Assembly: GCF_009729415.1 (NCBI RefSeq)
Contig: NZ_MPKW01000022.1
Span: forward strand, 177,712 to 241,711
Length of the DNA stretch: 64,000 bases
Source: Mycolicibacterium sp. CBMA 234
Lineage (GTDB): Bacteria > Actinomycetota > Actinomycetes > Mycobacteriales > Mycobacteriaceae
Reading direction: 5' to 3'
Position 1 is the first letter of the stretch, and the number at the start of each line of letters is the position of its first letter. Under the pieces are notes generated by a model. That model did no database searches and was not told the DNA's origin. It worked only from the letters and a program-made list of their open reading frames with translations. The position numbers were made by a program, and so were the translations under genes. Positions 37,132-45,798 of this stretch are shown piece by piece.

Positions 37132-39077
37132 CTGGCGCCGGCCGATTCGGTCTGCGAAGCCAGGAGGATGGACTCCCACTTCTCCTGGCTCGACATCATC
37201 GGCAATGCGTTCCGGTAGACCTTGCGCATCCGGTTGAACTTGCGGGCCAAGAGCGCCTGGCGCTTGAGCGACTCACGCAGCAGCTCGAACATCTTCTCGC
37301 GGTCGCGCTGCCGGTAGACGACGCCGCGGCCGTCCGCGGTGGTGACGGTGACCCCGTCGACCATGCACAGCGAGAACCACCGGGCATCCTGCGTGGCAAC
37401 GTTGATCTGCGGCCGCACATGGTGTTCCGGATCATGCGGCTTGAGCTGGTTCACGACACCACGGGTCAGCCGGATCGCGATCGACGGCAGGCTGGTGGGA
37501 ATCTTCACCTTCCGGCGCCACTTCTTGTCCGACGGCGCGGGCAACGACGTCGCGCTCGCGAGCACCACCGCGTCGGGGTACTCGGCACGCATGGCGCGCA
37601 CCTCGGGCAGGGCGGACTCGAGGATGGTGAACAGGTTGTCCGGCCCGGCGAGGAAGTCGTCCATGGCCCGGTTCTGGATGGCCACCGTCGAATACTCAAG
37701 GCACAGAAGGTGTTTGAAGGTCGCCTTGAGGTGGCTGGCCAGCAGCCCGCGAATGTTGCCGTCCCAGTGCAGGGCTGCGACGACGAGGCGGTTGCGCAGG
37801 TGGAAGTACGCCTGCCAGTCGATGGCATCGTCCTTGTCGCTCCACGCCATGTGCCAGATCGCTGCACCTGGCAGGGTGACCGTCGGGTAGCCGTGCTCGG
37901 CGGCCCGCAGGCCGTAGTCCGCGTCGTCCCACTTGATGAACAACGGCAGCGGCTGCCCCAGTTCCTCGGCCACCGACCGGGGGATCATGCACATCCACCA
38001 GCCGTTGTAGTCGACGTCGATCCGCCGGTGCAGCAGCTTGCTGTGGTCGGATTCCTCGTCACTCAGCGGGTATTTGGCAAAGTTGTGGTCATACTCGGCG
38101 TTGACCGCGTGGGTCCACATGAAGTTCGCCGAATCCACCATCTCGCCCATGACGTGCAGGTGCGACGGCTCCTGCAAGTTGAGCATCTGACCGCCGACCA
38201 GCATGGGCGACTTGGCGAACCGGTTCAGTGCCAGCGCCCGCAGGATCGAGTCCGGCTCGACGCGGATGTCGTCGTCCATGAACAGAATCTGCTCGCAGTC
38301 AGTGTGTTTCAGCGCTTCGTACATCACCCGGCTGTAGCCGCCGGAGCCGCCGAGGTTCGGCTGGTTGTGGATGGTCAGCCGGTCGGCCAGCGGGGCTGCC
38401 GCGGCGGCGAAGTCGGGGTGGTCCTTCGCCTTGCTGGTGCCCTGATCGGACACGATGACCGCGCCGATGACGCTGTCCACCAACGGATCCGACGTCAGCG
38501 CGGCGAGTGCGTTGACGGCGTCGGCCGGGCGGTTGAAGGTCGGGATACCGATCGTGACGTTGGCCCGCCCAGGCGCTTCCACCGGGGCGTACCAGCCGGC
38601 GCTGTGCACCGTCACCGCGCTGTCGGTGGTGACGTCGAACCAGATCCAGCCGCCGTCCTCGAACGGCTCCAGGCCGATCTCGAATTCGACCTCTGCTGGG
38701 AGGCCATCGTCACCGCTGGCAATCTCACTGCCGCCCACGGTGATTCGCGCACCGGTCGACTTCGAGCGGTAGAGGTCCACGCGGGCGCTGCCGGTCAGCT
38801 CGACCCGCAGCACCACCGAGGTCAGCGTCGACCAGCGGCGCCAGTAGCTCGCGGGGAACGCATTGAAGTAAGTGGCGAACGAAACCTCGGACTCCGCACC
38901 GATTTCCAGCGTGGTGCGGCTCGGGGCGTGCGCCCGCCGGGCGTTGGTCGACGATTCCTCGATGTAGAGCTTGCGGACATCGAGGGGCTCACCTGGGCGG
39001 GGCAGGATGACCCGAGACAGCAAGCTCACCGCACGGGACTGTCCCGACGCCAGCGCGCCGGACGGAATGTCGCTCAT
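37128..39077 (-). CDS. glfT2: Galactofuranosyltransferase GlfT2
   Basis: GlfT2 is the processive bifunctional enzyme that polymerises galactan with alternating 1,5 and 1,6 links, using UDP-galactofuranose at the cytoplasmic face. The 649-residue protein has an N-terminal beta-sandwich (to about 170), then a GT-A domain with TIGIPTFNRPADAV. The metal-binding D268-D269-D270 are in ILFMDDDIRVEPDS, the catalytic acids in FIKWDDADYGL (D384, D385), and H409 in AIWHMAWSDKDDAID. A helical C-terminal domain follows. It lies 5 bases after glf, coupling donor and polymer synthesis. Confidence 0.96.
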   Translation of the reverse strand: MSDIPSGALASGQSRAVSLLSRVILPRPGEPLDVRKLYIEESSTNARRAHAPSRTTLEIGAESEVSFATYFNAFPASYWRRWSTLTSVVLRVELTGSARVDLYRSKSTGARITVGGSEIASGDDGLPAEVEFEIGLEPFEDGGWIWFDVTTDSAVTVHSAGWYAPVEAPGRANVTIGIPTFNRPADAVNALAALTSDPLVDSVIGAVIVSDQGTSKAKDHPDFAAAAAPLADRLTIHNQPNLGGSGGYSRVMYEALKHTDCEQILFMDDDIRVEPDSILRALALNRFAKSPMLVGGQMLNLQEPSHLHVMGEMVDSANFMWTHAVNAEYDHNFAKYPLSDEESDHSKLLHRRIDVDYNGWWMCMIPRSVAEELGQPLPLFIKWDDADYGLRAAEHGYPTVTLPGAAIWHMAWSDKDDAIDWQAYFHLRNRLVVAALHWDGNIRGLLASHLKATFKHLLCLEYSTVAIQNRAMDDFLAGPDNLFTILESALPEVRAMRAEYPDAVVLASATSLPAPSDKKWRRKVKIPTSLPSIAIRLTRGVVNQLKPHDPEHHVRPQINVATQDARWFSLCMVDGVTVTTADGRGVVYRQRDREKMFELLRESLKRQALLARKFNRMRKVYRNALPMMSSQEKWESILLASQTESAGAR

Positions 39078-39082
39078 GGTTT

Positions 39083-40318
39083 TCAGCTACTTTCTGTAAC
39101 AGCGTCGCCGAGGGCCGCGCCGTCACGCAGATGCGGCATCAAGACGTTGTCGTACATGTTCAGCGCACTGGCGATGGCCATATGCATATCGAGGTACTGA
39201 TAGGTGCCGAGGCGGCCCCCGAACAGGACGCGGCTGCGTTCCGTCTCGGACTTCGCCCGGGCCCGATAGGCGGCCAGGATGGCGCGATCTGTTTCGGTGT
39301 TGATCGGGTAGTACGGCTCATCGTCGTCGTTGGCGAAGCGCGAGTACTCCCGCATGATGACGGTCTTGTCGGTCGGGTAATCCCGTTCGGGATGGAAGTG
39401 CCGGAACTCGTGGATCCGGGTGAACGGCACGTCGGGGTCGTTGTAGTTCATGACCGGGGTGCCCTGGAAGTCTCCGATGGGCAGTACTTCCATGTCGAAA
39501 TCCAGGGTGCGCCAGCCCAGCCGGCCCTCGGAGTAGTCGAAGTAGCGGTCCAGCGGGCCGGTGTAGAGCACCGCGGCGTCGGGACTCGCGGCCCTCAGCT
39601 CGTCGCGCACGTCGAACCAGTCGGTGTTGAGCACGACGTCGATGCGGTCGTCGGCGGCCATGTTCTCCAGCCAGGCGGTGTACCCGCCGACCGGCAGACC
39701 CTCGTAGGTGTCGTTGAAGTAGCGGTTGTCGAAGTTGTAGCGCACCGGCAGGCGGCTGATGATCGACGCCGGCAGGTCCTTCGGGTCCGTCTGCCACTGC
39801 TTGGCGGTGTACCCCTTGACGAACGCCTCGTAGAGCGGCCGGCCGATCAGCGAGATGGCCTTCTCTTCGAGGTTCTCGGCGTCGTCGGTGTTGATCTCGG
39901 CCGACTGCTCAGCGATCAGGGCGCGCGCCTCCTCCGGGCTGAAGTAGCGCCCGAAGAATTGCGACACCAGGCCCAGCCCCATCGGGAACTGGTAGGCCTG
40001 GCCGTCGTACATGGCGAAGACCCGGTGCTGGTAACCGGTGAAGTCGGTGAACTGCCGCACGTAGTCCCACACCCGCTCGTTGGAGTTGTGGAACAGGTGG
40101 GCGCCGTACTTGTGCACCTCGATGCCGGTTTCCGGTTCGGCTTCTGAGTAGGCGTTGCCGCCGAGATGGTGTCGGCGCTCAACGACCAGCACCCGCTTGT
40201 CAAGCTGGGTGGCCGCGCGCTCGGCAATCGTCAGCCCAAAGAATCCGGAACCGACGACGATGAGGTCATATGGGCCGGAGGGCTGGGTCACAGCGCCCCG
40301 GGAATCAGCGGAGATCAT
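39083..40318 (-). CDS. glf: UDP-galactopyranose mutase Glf
   Basis: Glf converts UDP-galactopyranose to UDP-galactofuranose with reduced FAD. The 411-residue protein has the N-terminal dinucleotide motif LIVVGSGFFGLTIAERAA, the mutase block GGNAYSEAEPETGIEVHKYG, the substrate-loop region TAKQWQTDP, and HPERDYPTDKTVIMREYSR near the end. Two starts are possible: ATG 40318, which has TACCCT 8 bases upstream and could be leaderless, and GTG 40291 (MTQPSGPYDL), which gives a length nearer that recalled for M. tuberculosis. It is divergent from erp across a gene-free gap of about 240 bases. Confidence 0.95.
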   Translation of the reverse strand: MISADSRGAVTQPSGPYDLIVVGSGFFGLTIAERAATQLDKRVLVVERRHHLGGNAYSEAEPETGIEVHKYGAHLFHNSNERVWDYVRQFTDFTGYQHRVFAMYDGQAYQFPMGLGLVSQFFGRYFSPEEARALIAEQSAEINTDDAENLEEKAISLIGRPLYEAFVKGYTAKQWQTDPKDLPASIISRLPVRYNFDNRYFNDTYEGLPVGGYTAWLENMAADDRIDVVLNTDWFDVRDELRAASPDAAVLYTGPLDRYFDYSEGRLGWRTLDFDMEVLPIGDFQGTPVMNYNDPDVPFTRIHEFRHFHPERDYPTDKTVIMREYSRFANDDDEPYYPINTETDRAILAAYRARAKSETERSRVLFGGRLGTYQYLDMHMAIASALNMYDNVLMPHLRDGAALGDAVTESS

Positions 40319-40559
40319 CGGCGTTCAGGGTATCCGACTGAGGCCATTCGGCCCGAAAACACCCTGTCGGCCCAGGCAGTGCGCGGGCCGGTCGCAATTC
40401 GCTCACGATTCAGCATCGTCACTCTAATCCCACCAATCACAGCCTTAACATCGATGACGTTGGTGCTGACGACTCGGCAAGCCAGCCGAACCCGTAAGCC
40501 ACCCACGCCGAACATGCGCCTCCGGGCTGCATGTGCCCCAAAAGATTGAGGAGACTTCC

Positions 40560-41555
40560 GTGCCGAACCGACGTCGACGCAAGCTCTCGACAGCCATGAG
40601 CGCAGTCGCCGCAGTGGCCGTCGCAAGTCCGATCGCACTCGTGGCGGTCGCCGAGATGACTCCGGCAAACCCGACTCCGCAGCACCGGGAATTCGTCCAG
40701 GCCGCGCTGGTCACCGACCTCCCCAACGAGGTCATGTCCGCGCTGTCGCAGGGCCTGTCCCAGTTCGGGGTCAACCTGCCGAACCTGATGGGTGGCGCAG
40801 GCTCGCCCAGCCCGATGACGGGACTCACGCCCGGACTGTCCCCGCAGACCGGACTGACCCCCGGGCTCAGCACGCCGGGCCTGACCCCGCCGGCTGGCCT
40901 GACCTCGCCGGCTGGTCTGACCTCGCCGACGGGCCTCACGTCCCCGACAGGCCTGACCACGCCGGGATTGACCCCGCCGACCGGTCTGACCGCCCCCAGC
41001 CTGAGCACCCCCGGCGCGACCGCGCCCGGTCTGAGCGCCCCCGGCCTCACCACGCCCAGCCTGAGCACCCCCGGTCTGACCACGCCCAGCCTGAGCACGC
41101 CAGGACTGACCACGCCCAGCCTGGGCACCCCCGGCCTGACCGCACCTGGTCTCAGCGCCCCCGGCCTGAGCACACCGGGTCTGAGCACGCCGGGTCTGGG
41201 CACGCCGTCGCTCGGCGCGAGCCCGGCCGGCCTCGGTACGGCCGGCATGCCGATGGCTGACCCGAACGCCAGCCTGGGCCTCGGCCCCGGCCAGGGCCTC
41301 GGTGGCAGCTACCCGATCCTGGGCGACCCGTCGGTCGGCCTCGGTGGCGGTGAGGGCCTCGGAGCTGCCCCGAGCAGTGGCGGCGGCGGTTTGATCAGCG
41401 ATCTGACCAGCGCGGCCAACCAGCTGGGCGCAACCCAGGCGATCGACCTGCTCAAGGGCATGGTCATGCCGGCCATCACCTCCGCGGTGAAGTCCGCTCA
41501 GGCCGCCCCGGCGGCTGCCGCTGCGGCCGCACCGGCCATCGCACCTGCGGTCTAG
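40560..41555 (+). CDS. erp: Exported repetitive protein Erp (PirG)
   Basis: Erp is a mycobacterial cell-surface protein with an N-terminal signal, a species-variable central repeat domain and a hydrophobic Ala-rich C-terminus; it affects virulence and envelope integrity. The 331-residue product starts with GTG 40560 (MPNRRRRKLSTAMSAV), supported by GAGGAG six bases upstream; the frame is open to 40533 but without a ribosome site. The signal peptide ends near VAVAEMTPANP. A globular part with LTDLPNEVMSALSQGLSQFG precedes Pro-Gly-Leu repeats from about residue 88 to 219, and the tail has AAPAAAAAAAPAIAPAV. The exact function is unknown. Confidence 0.93.
   Translation: MPNRRRRKLSTAMSAVAAVAVASPIALVAVAEMTPANPTPQHREFVQAALVTDLPNEVMSALSQGLSQFGVNLPNLMGGAGSPSPMTGLTPGLSPQTGLTPGLSTPGLTPPAGLTSPAGLTSPTGLTSPTGLTTPGLTPPTGLTAPSLSTPGATAPGLSAPGLTTPSLSTPGLTTPSLSTPGLTTPSLGTPGLTAPGLSAPGLSTPGLSTPGLGTPSLGASPAGLGTAGMPMADPNASLGLGPGQGLGGSYPILGDPSVGLGGGEGLGAAPSSGGGGLISDLTSAANQLGATQAIDLLKGMVMPAITSAVKSAQAAPAAAAAAAPAIAPAV
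40821..41216 (+). repeat. Pentapeptide repeat block inside erp
   Basis: About 130 codons consist of degenerate tandem units of five residues, mostly PGLTS, PGLST, TGLTS, PSLST and PGLSA. Larger duplications are visible, such as three near-identical ten-residue units of TPGLTTPSLS. Units of 15 and 30 bases repeat closely at the DNA level, so the region is open to slippage and should vary in length between strains. Confidence 0.85.
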
Positions 41556-41590
41556 TAGTCCTTTGCACAACTGAACAGGCCCGTAACAAG

Positions 41591-41627
41591 ACGGCACCGC
41601 AGAAGCCACCCGGCTCTGCGGTGCCGT
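41591..41627 (+). terminator. Hairpin after erp
   Basis: A perfect 13-base-pair stem (41591-41603 with 41615-41627, ACGGCACCGCAGA and its complement) encloses an 11-base loop, 36 bases after the erp stop. No T-run follows. It separates erp from the amidase gene. Confidence 0.7.
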
Positions 41628-41697
41628 TGCGATACGTCGCGGTGAATTGACAGCACGGTAAGCCGTGTCGAAACACTGGTAACACCTGGCACATACG

Positions 41698-41703
41698 TAA
41701 CAT
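41698..41703 (+). promoter_or_regulatory. Candidate -10 for a leaderless amidase message
   Basis: TAACAT ends 7 bases before the GTG at 41711, the spacing expected if transcription starts at the codon itself. No Shine-Dalgarno is present before the GTG, which supports a leaderless start. Confidence 0.4.
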
Positions 41704-41710
41704 TCGCGTC

Positions 41711-43333
41711 GTGCCACGCCGCCGTCCTGCACCGTCCATTCTGTTGTCCGCCGTGGCGGCGACGGTTGTGATGGTGCCGTTGGCGGTCGGAGCCATCCCG
41801 GGTATCCCCGGCCTGTCCGACGACAAACCGTCTGAGCCGCAGCTCCACGAGCAGCAGCTGGCGGGCGTCGGCGGCGGCGGCGGTGAGACGGTCAGGGAAA
41901 TCCATCAGGACACCCCGTTCTCGTTGGTCGCGCTCACCGCGTCGGATTTCAGTGGCACCTCGGCCCGCGTGCGCGCCCAGAAAACCGACGGCGCCTGGGG
42001 CCCCTGGTATGAGGTCGAGGCACCCGACGGCGTCGGCGACGCGCACGCCACCACCCACGGCACCGAGCCCGTGTTCGTCGGCCGCACCAAGACCGTCCAG
42101 ATCGCGGTGACGCGGCCCGCTACCGCCGCCGCCACCCCGCCGAAGGCCGCCGGACCGCAAGGCCCCGGGTTGGGATACCGCCCCGTCGACGTCGAAAAGC
42201 CTTTGGGCGCAAGCCTGAAAGCGGTGCTCATCAGCCCGCCCGAGGCCCCGGCGGATGTCCAGTTCCAGCCGGCCGCCGTGTCGGCGCCGAACCAGCCGCC
42301 CAACATCATCAGCCGCGCGCAGTGGGGCGCCAACGAGGGCGTCCGCTGCGGACAACCGGTCTACGACCAGGGTGTGCGCGCGGCCATCGTGCACCACACC
42401 GCCGGCAGCAACGACTACGCGCCCGAGGATTCCGCGGGCATCGTCCGATCGATCTACGAGTACCACACCCGCGAATTGGGTTGGTGCGACATCGCTTACA
42501 ACGCTTTGGTGGACAAGTACGGCCAGGTCTTCGAAGGCCGGTTCGGCGGCATGACGAAGCCCGTCGAGGGCTCGCACACCGGCGGCTTCAACGTAGACAC
42601 CTGGGGCGTGGCCATGCTCGGCGACTTCGACGCCGTGCCGCCGACCCCGCTGCAGTTGAAGATGACGGGCCGGCTGATCGGCTGGCGGCTGAGTCTCGAC
42701 CACGTGAATCCGTTGGGCAGCGTCCAGCTGACCTCGGCCGGCGGGACGTTCACCCACTTCGCCGCCGGCGCGACACCCACGCTGCCGACCATCTTCACCC
42801 ACCGCGACGTCGGCAACACCGACTGCCCGGGTAACGCCGCGTACGCCGCCATGGGCGAATTGCGAGATATCGCAGCATCTTTCACCGCCCCGCCGGGAGC
42901 CCTGAGCGCCATGGACATGCTGCGTGGCGGCGCGATCTTCGATAAATGGCAGGCCATGGGCGGGGCGGCCAGTCCGCTCGGCGTCGCGACCTCGCCGGAA
43001 GCCGCGGCCGACGGCACCGCCCGGTATGCGACCTTCGATCACGGCGCCATGTACTGGTCGCCGGCCACCGGCCCCCAGCCGCTGACGGGCGCGCTCTACG
43101 ACGCGTGGGGTGCACTGGGTTTCGAGCGCGGCGTGCTGGGGCTGCCGACCAGCGGGGAAATCCCGGAGCCGCAATGGGTCAAGCAGAACTTCCAGCACGG
43201 CACCCTCAACTTCGACCGGGAGTCCGGCACCGTCACCCGCGTCATCGATGGTGTGCCGCAAGAACTTCCGCCGCCGCCGAAGCAGGAGCCGGTCCAGCTG
43301 GAGCGGTTCAGCCGGATCGAGATGCAGAGCTAA
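41711..43333 (+). CDS. Secreted PGRP-type amidase with LGFP repeats (Rv3811/Csp-like)
   Basis: The 540-residue secreted protein has a signal peptide (to about residue 28, VPLAVGAIPG), a beta-rich N-terminal region, a PGRP/amidase_2 domain (about 198-390) and a C-terminal region with LGFP-type repeats (MYWSPATGPQPLTGALYDAW...GFERGVLGLPTSG). The zinc-binding residues of active amidases are kept: H228/H229 in AIVHHTAGSND, H364 in FTHRDVG and C372 in TDCPG. It should cleave the MurNAc-L-Ala bond in peptidoglycan, and LGFP repeats are thought to tie such proteins to the envelope. It ends 3 bases before the convergent HAD gene. Confidence 0.9.
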   Translation: MPRRRPAPSILLSAVAATVVMVPLAVGAIPGIPGLSDDKPSEPQLHEQQLAGVGGGGGETVREIHQDTPFSLVALTASDFSGTSARVRAQKTDGAWGPWYEVEAPDGVGDAHATTHGTEPVFVGRTKTVQIAVTRPATAAATPPKAAGPQGPGLGYRPVDVEKPLGASLKAVLISPPEAPADVQFQPAAVSAPNQPPNIISRAQWGANEGVRCGQPVYDQGVRAAIVHHTAGSNDYAPEDSAGIVRSIYEYHTRELGWCDIAYNALVDKYGQVFEGRFGGMTKPVEGSHTGGFNVDTWGVAMLGDFDAVPPTPLQLKMTGRLIGWRLSLDHVNPLGSVQLTSAGGTFTHFAAGATPTLPTIFTHRDVGNTDCPGNAAYAAMGELRDIAASFTAPPGALSAMDMLRGGAIFDKWQAMGGAASPLGVATSPEAAADGTARYATFDHGAMYWSPATGPQPLTGALYDAWGALGFERGVLGLPTSGEIPEPQWVKQNFQHGTLNFDRESGTVTRVIDGVPQELPPPPKQEPVQLERFSRIEMQS

Positions 43334-43336
43334 CGG

Positions 43337-44149
43337 CTAAAGCCACCAGCGTTCGAGCACGCGGGCGACGCCGTCCTCGTTGTTGGATGCGGTGACCTCG
43401 TCGGCGGCGGCCAGGGTCTCGCCATGCGCGTTGCCCATCGCCACGCCCAACCCGGCCCAGGTCAGCATCGGAATGTCGTTGGGCATGTCGCCGAATGCCA
43501 CCACGTCGTCGGCGGTGATCCCCAGCGGGCGAATGACCTCGGCCACCCCGGTGGCCTTGCTGATGCCGAGCGGCACCACTTCGATCAGCCCGTTGTTGGT
43601 CGAATAGGTCAGATCGCCGGCCAAACCCACGTGCGGAGCCAGGGCCGCAGCCAGATCGGCGCTGTGCGCGCCCGACATCCGGATCAACAGCTTCACCGCG
43701 GGCACGCTGAGCATGTCCTCGAGAGACACCTCAGTGTTGTCCGGGTTGTGCCACGCATGCTCGTAGCCGGGTGAGCTCGCGAACTGCGGGATCGACTCAT
43801 CGAACGCGGTGCGGCCCGCGCGTTCAACCGCCAGGCCAACGCCCGGGATCACCCGGGTGGCCACTTCGGCCAACTCGCGCAACGCATCTGGGTCCAACGT
43901 GTGTGCGGACACCACGCGGTCCGCAGCGGCGTCGTAGATCACCGCGCCGTTGGCGCACACCGCAATCGGGGCCAGTCCGAGCGCGTCGACCACCGGCGGA
44001 ATCCAGCGCGGCGGCCGGCCCGTGGCCAAAACGAACTGGGCGCCGCCCGCGACCGCGGCCTGCACCGCGGCCCGGGTCCGCGCCGTCACCCGCTCGTCGC
44101 TGTCGAGCAGCGTGCCGTCGACATCACTGGCAATCAGTGCGGGTAGCAC
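43337..44149 (-). CDS. HAD-superfamily Cof-type phosphatase
   Basis: The 270-residue product is a type-IIB HAD hydrolase. Motif I is ASDVDGTLLDS with the nucleophile D9 and D11, motif II is VLATGRP, the Lys is in GISKATGVAEVI, and motif IV is VVAFGDMPNDIPML. Such enzymes dephosphorylate sugar phosphates or similar small molecules; the substrate is unknown. GTG 44149 is chosen because GAGGAGG lies five bases upstream; the open frame continues to a TTG at 44242 with an implausible Pro-rich extension. It corresponds in position to Rv3813c. Confidence 0.9.
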   Translation of the reverse strand: MLPALIASDVDGTLLDSDERVTARTRAAVQAAVAGGAQFVLATGRPPRWIPPVVDALGLAPIAVCANGAVIYDAAADRVVSAHTLDPDALRELAEVATRVIPGVGLAVERAGRTAFDESIPQFASSPGYEHAWHNPDNTEVSLEDMLSVPAVKLLIRMSGAHSADLAAALAPHVGLAGDLTYSTNNGLIEVVPLGISKATGVAEVIRPLGITADDVVAFGDMPNDIPMLTWAGLGVAMGNAHGETLAAADEVTASNNEDGVARVLERWWL

Positions 44150-44248
44150 TACAGCCTCCTCAGGCGTCGGGGCGCCACCACCCAGTGGGCGGTGGCCGGG
44201 ATGTGTTCCAGCCCTTGGTAATGCGGGTACCGGTGGCGGCAACCGGCG

Positions 44249-45022
44249 CTACTCCGGCGCCTCTTCCGCCTGCCGGGCCGCGCGACGGGCCGCCTTCTCC
44301 CGGGCTTCGTCAAGATCCATCTGGTCGGCTTCGGCCAGCGTCGGCGCTCCGCCGCCCAACCGGTGCGGCACCCAGAACTCGCCGGCCGGGTGCTCACCGT
44401 AGGCGTCCTGGAGCTCCGACAGCAGGTGCTGCATGCGGGCGTGCAGCAGCGCGGTCAGCTCAGCGGCAGGCAACGTCGGGTAGATGGGCTCGCCGACGTG
44501 GATATGGATGGGCACCTTGGGCCGGCGCATGTTGCGCGGGTGGCCCTTGGTCCAGATGCGCTGGGCGCCCCAGATGATGTGCGGGACGATCGGCACGTCG
44601 GCCTCGATCGCCATGCGGGCCGCCCCGGATTTGAAGGCCTTGATTTCGAAGCTGCGGCTGATCGTGGCTTCGGGGTAGACCCCGACGAGTTCCCCGAGCT
44701 TGAGCTGCTTGACTGCCTCGGAGTACGAGTCGGCGCCGCTGCCGCGGTCGACGGGGATGTGCCGCATCCCACGCATCAGCGGCCCGCCGTACTTGTTGTC
44801 GAAGACTTCTTTCTTCGCCATGAACCGCACCTTGCGGCCCCGCTTCTGCAGGACGGCGGGCAGCCCAGCGAACGTGAAGTCGAAGTAGCTGGTGTGGTTG
44901 ATGGCGACCACCGCGCCGCCAGTGACTGGCAGATTCTCAACACCGGTGACGGTGAACTTCAGCCCCTGCACCCGCCACAACGTGCGCGCCACCGCGATTG
45001 CAGTGCCATATACCGGTTCCAC
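44249..45022 (-). CDS. 1-acyl-glycerol-3-phosphate acyltransferase-like protein (PlsC family)
   Basis: The 257-residue protein belongs to the PlsC acyltransferase family, which esterifies lysophosphatidic acid or similar acceptors. Motif I is NHTSYFDF (H43 and D48 of the HxxxxD), motif II GMRHIPVDRGSGAD, motif III GVYPEATISRSFEIKAFKSGAARMA, and motif IV VPIVPHIIWGAQ. The C-terminal tail is Glu/Ala/Arg-rich and probably disordered. M. tuberculosis has three related tandem genes at this place (Rv3814c-Rv3816c), whereas here there is one. The 99-base gap to the HAD gene holds nothing recognisable. Confidence 0.9.
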   Translation of the reverse strand: MEPVYGTAIAVARTLWRVQGLKFTVTGVENLPVTGGAVVAINHTSYFDFTFAGLPAVLQKRGRKVRFMAKKEVFDNKYGGPLMRGMRHIPVDRGSGADSYSEAVKQLKLGELVGVYPEATISRSFEIKAFKSGAARMAIEADVPIVPHIIWGAQRIWTKGHPRNMRRPKVPIHIHVGEPIYPTLPAAELTALLHARMQHLLSELQDAYGEHPAGEFWVPHRLGGGAPTLAEADQMDLDEAREKAARRAARQAEEAPE

Positions 45023-45073
45023 GAGCGCCAGCCTAGTGCGGACCGTTGGTACCGCGCGTGCAAAGGTCGACGG

Positions 45074-45760
45074 GTGACCGTTCCCACCGCCCCCGTGCCT
45101 GTTCCCGATGTTGTCGACGCGCTGTCAGGCGGCCGTCTGGTCACCGCGGTGTGGAAGAACGAGCTCGGCGGCGTGACGTTCGCGATCGGTGCCGGCGACG
45201 AATACGTCAAGACCTATCCCGCCGAGCACGCGGCACTGCTGACCGATGAGGCGGTCCGGCTGCGCTGGGCCGGGCAGTACATCGCCGTTCCGCCAGTGCT
45301 CGGCGAGGGCGCGGGCTGGCTGCACACCGCGGGCCTGCCCGGCCGCTCGGCCGTCGACCCGGTGTGGACCGACGACCCAGAGACCGCGGCCCGCGCCATC
45401 GGCACCGGGCTGCGGGCCATGCACGACGCGCTGCCCGTCGCGGACTGCCCGTTCGGCCGGCCGTCGTGGGTCTGCGACGAGCCGGGCGGTACGGCGCCTG
45501 ACCTGCTGGTGGTCTGCCACGGTGACCCCTGCGCCCCCAACACCTTGATGAGCGCCGACGGTGCGTTCGTCGGACACGTCGACATCGGCGACCTCGGGGT
45601 GGCCGACCGGTGGGCCGATCTGGCCATCGCGACCATGTCGCTGGACTGGAACTACCCCGGCAATTACGAGGCCGCGTTGCTCGACGCGTACGGGGTCACG
45701 CGGGACGCCGAACGCATCGACCATTACCGCGGACTCTGGGACGCCCCGGAGCCCGGCTAG
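45074..45760 (+). CDS. APH-family phosphotransferase (Rv3817-like)
   Basis: The 228-residue protein has the fold of aminoglycoside phosphotransferases and related small-molecule kinases. The catalytic loop is VCHGDPCAPNTLM and the metal-binding motif is HVDIGDLGVADRWADLAIA, close to APH(3'). The N-terminal lobe is shortened, with GGVTFAIGAGDEYVKTYP carrying the probable ATP-binding Lys. True aminoglycoside resistance is not implied; the substrate is unknown. GTG 45074 (MTVPTAPVPVPDVV) is preferred, since the open frame upstream runs antisense through the acyltransferase gene. Confidence 0.87.
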   Translation: MTVPTAPVPVPDVVDALSGGRLVTAVWKNELGGVTFAIGAGDEYVKTYPAEHAALLTDEAVRLRWAGQYIAVPPVLGEGAGWLHTAGLPGRSAVDPVWTDDPETAARAIGTGLRAMHDALPVADCPFGRPSWVCDEPGGTAPDLLVVCHGDPCAPNTLMSADGAFVGHVDIGDLGVADRWADLAIATMSLDWNYPGNYEAALLDAYGVTRDAERIDHYRGLWDAPEPG

Positions 45761-45798
45761 ACTCGCTGGCGAACTCTCCACCGCCAAAAGGGGCATTT

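Noticed and set aside
40821..41216. Possible CRISPR-like array
   Set aside because: Repeats are in frame, degenerate and coding (PGLTS units in Erp), without regular spacers.
45074..45760. Aminoglycoside resistance gene
   Set aside because: The catalytic motifs match the kinase fold in general, but the gene sits in a conserved chromosomal place and shares no specific feature with resistance enzymes.
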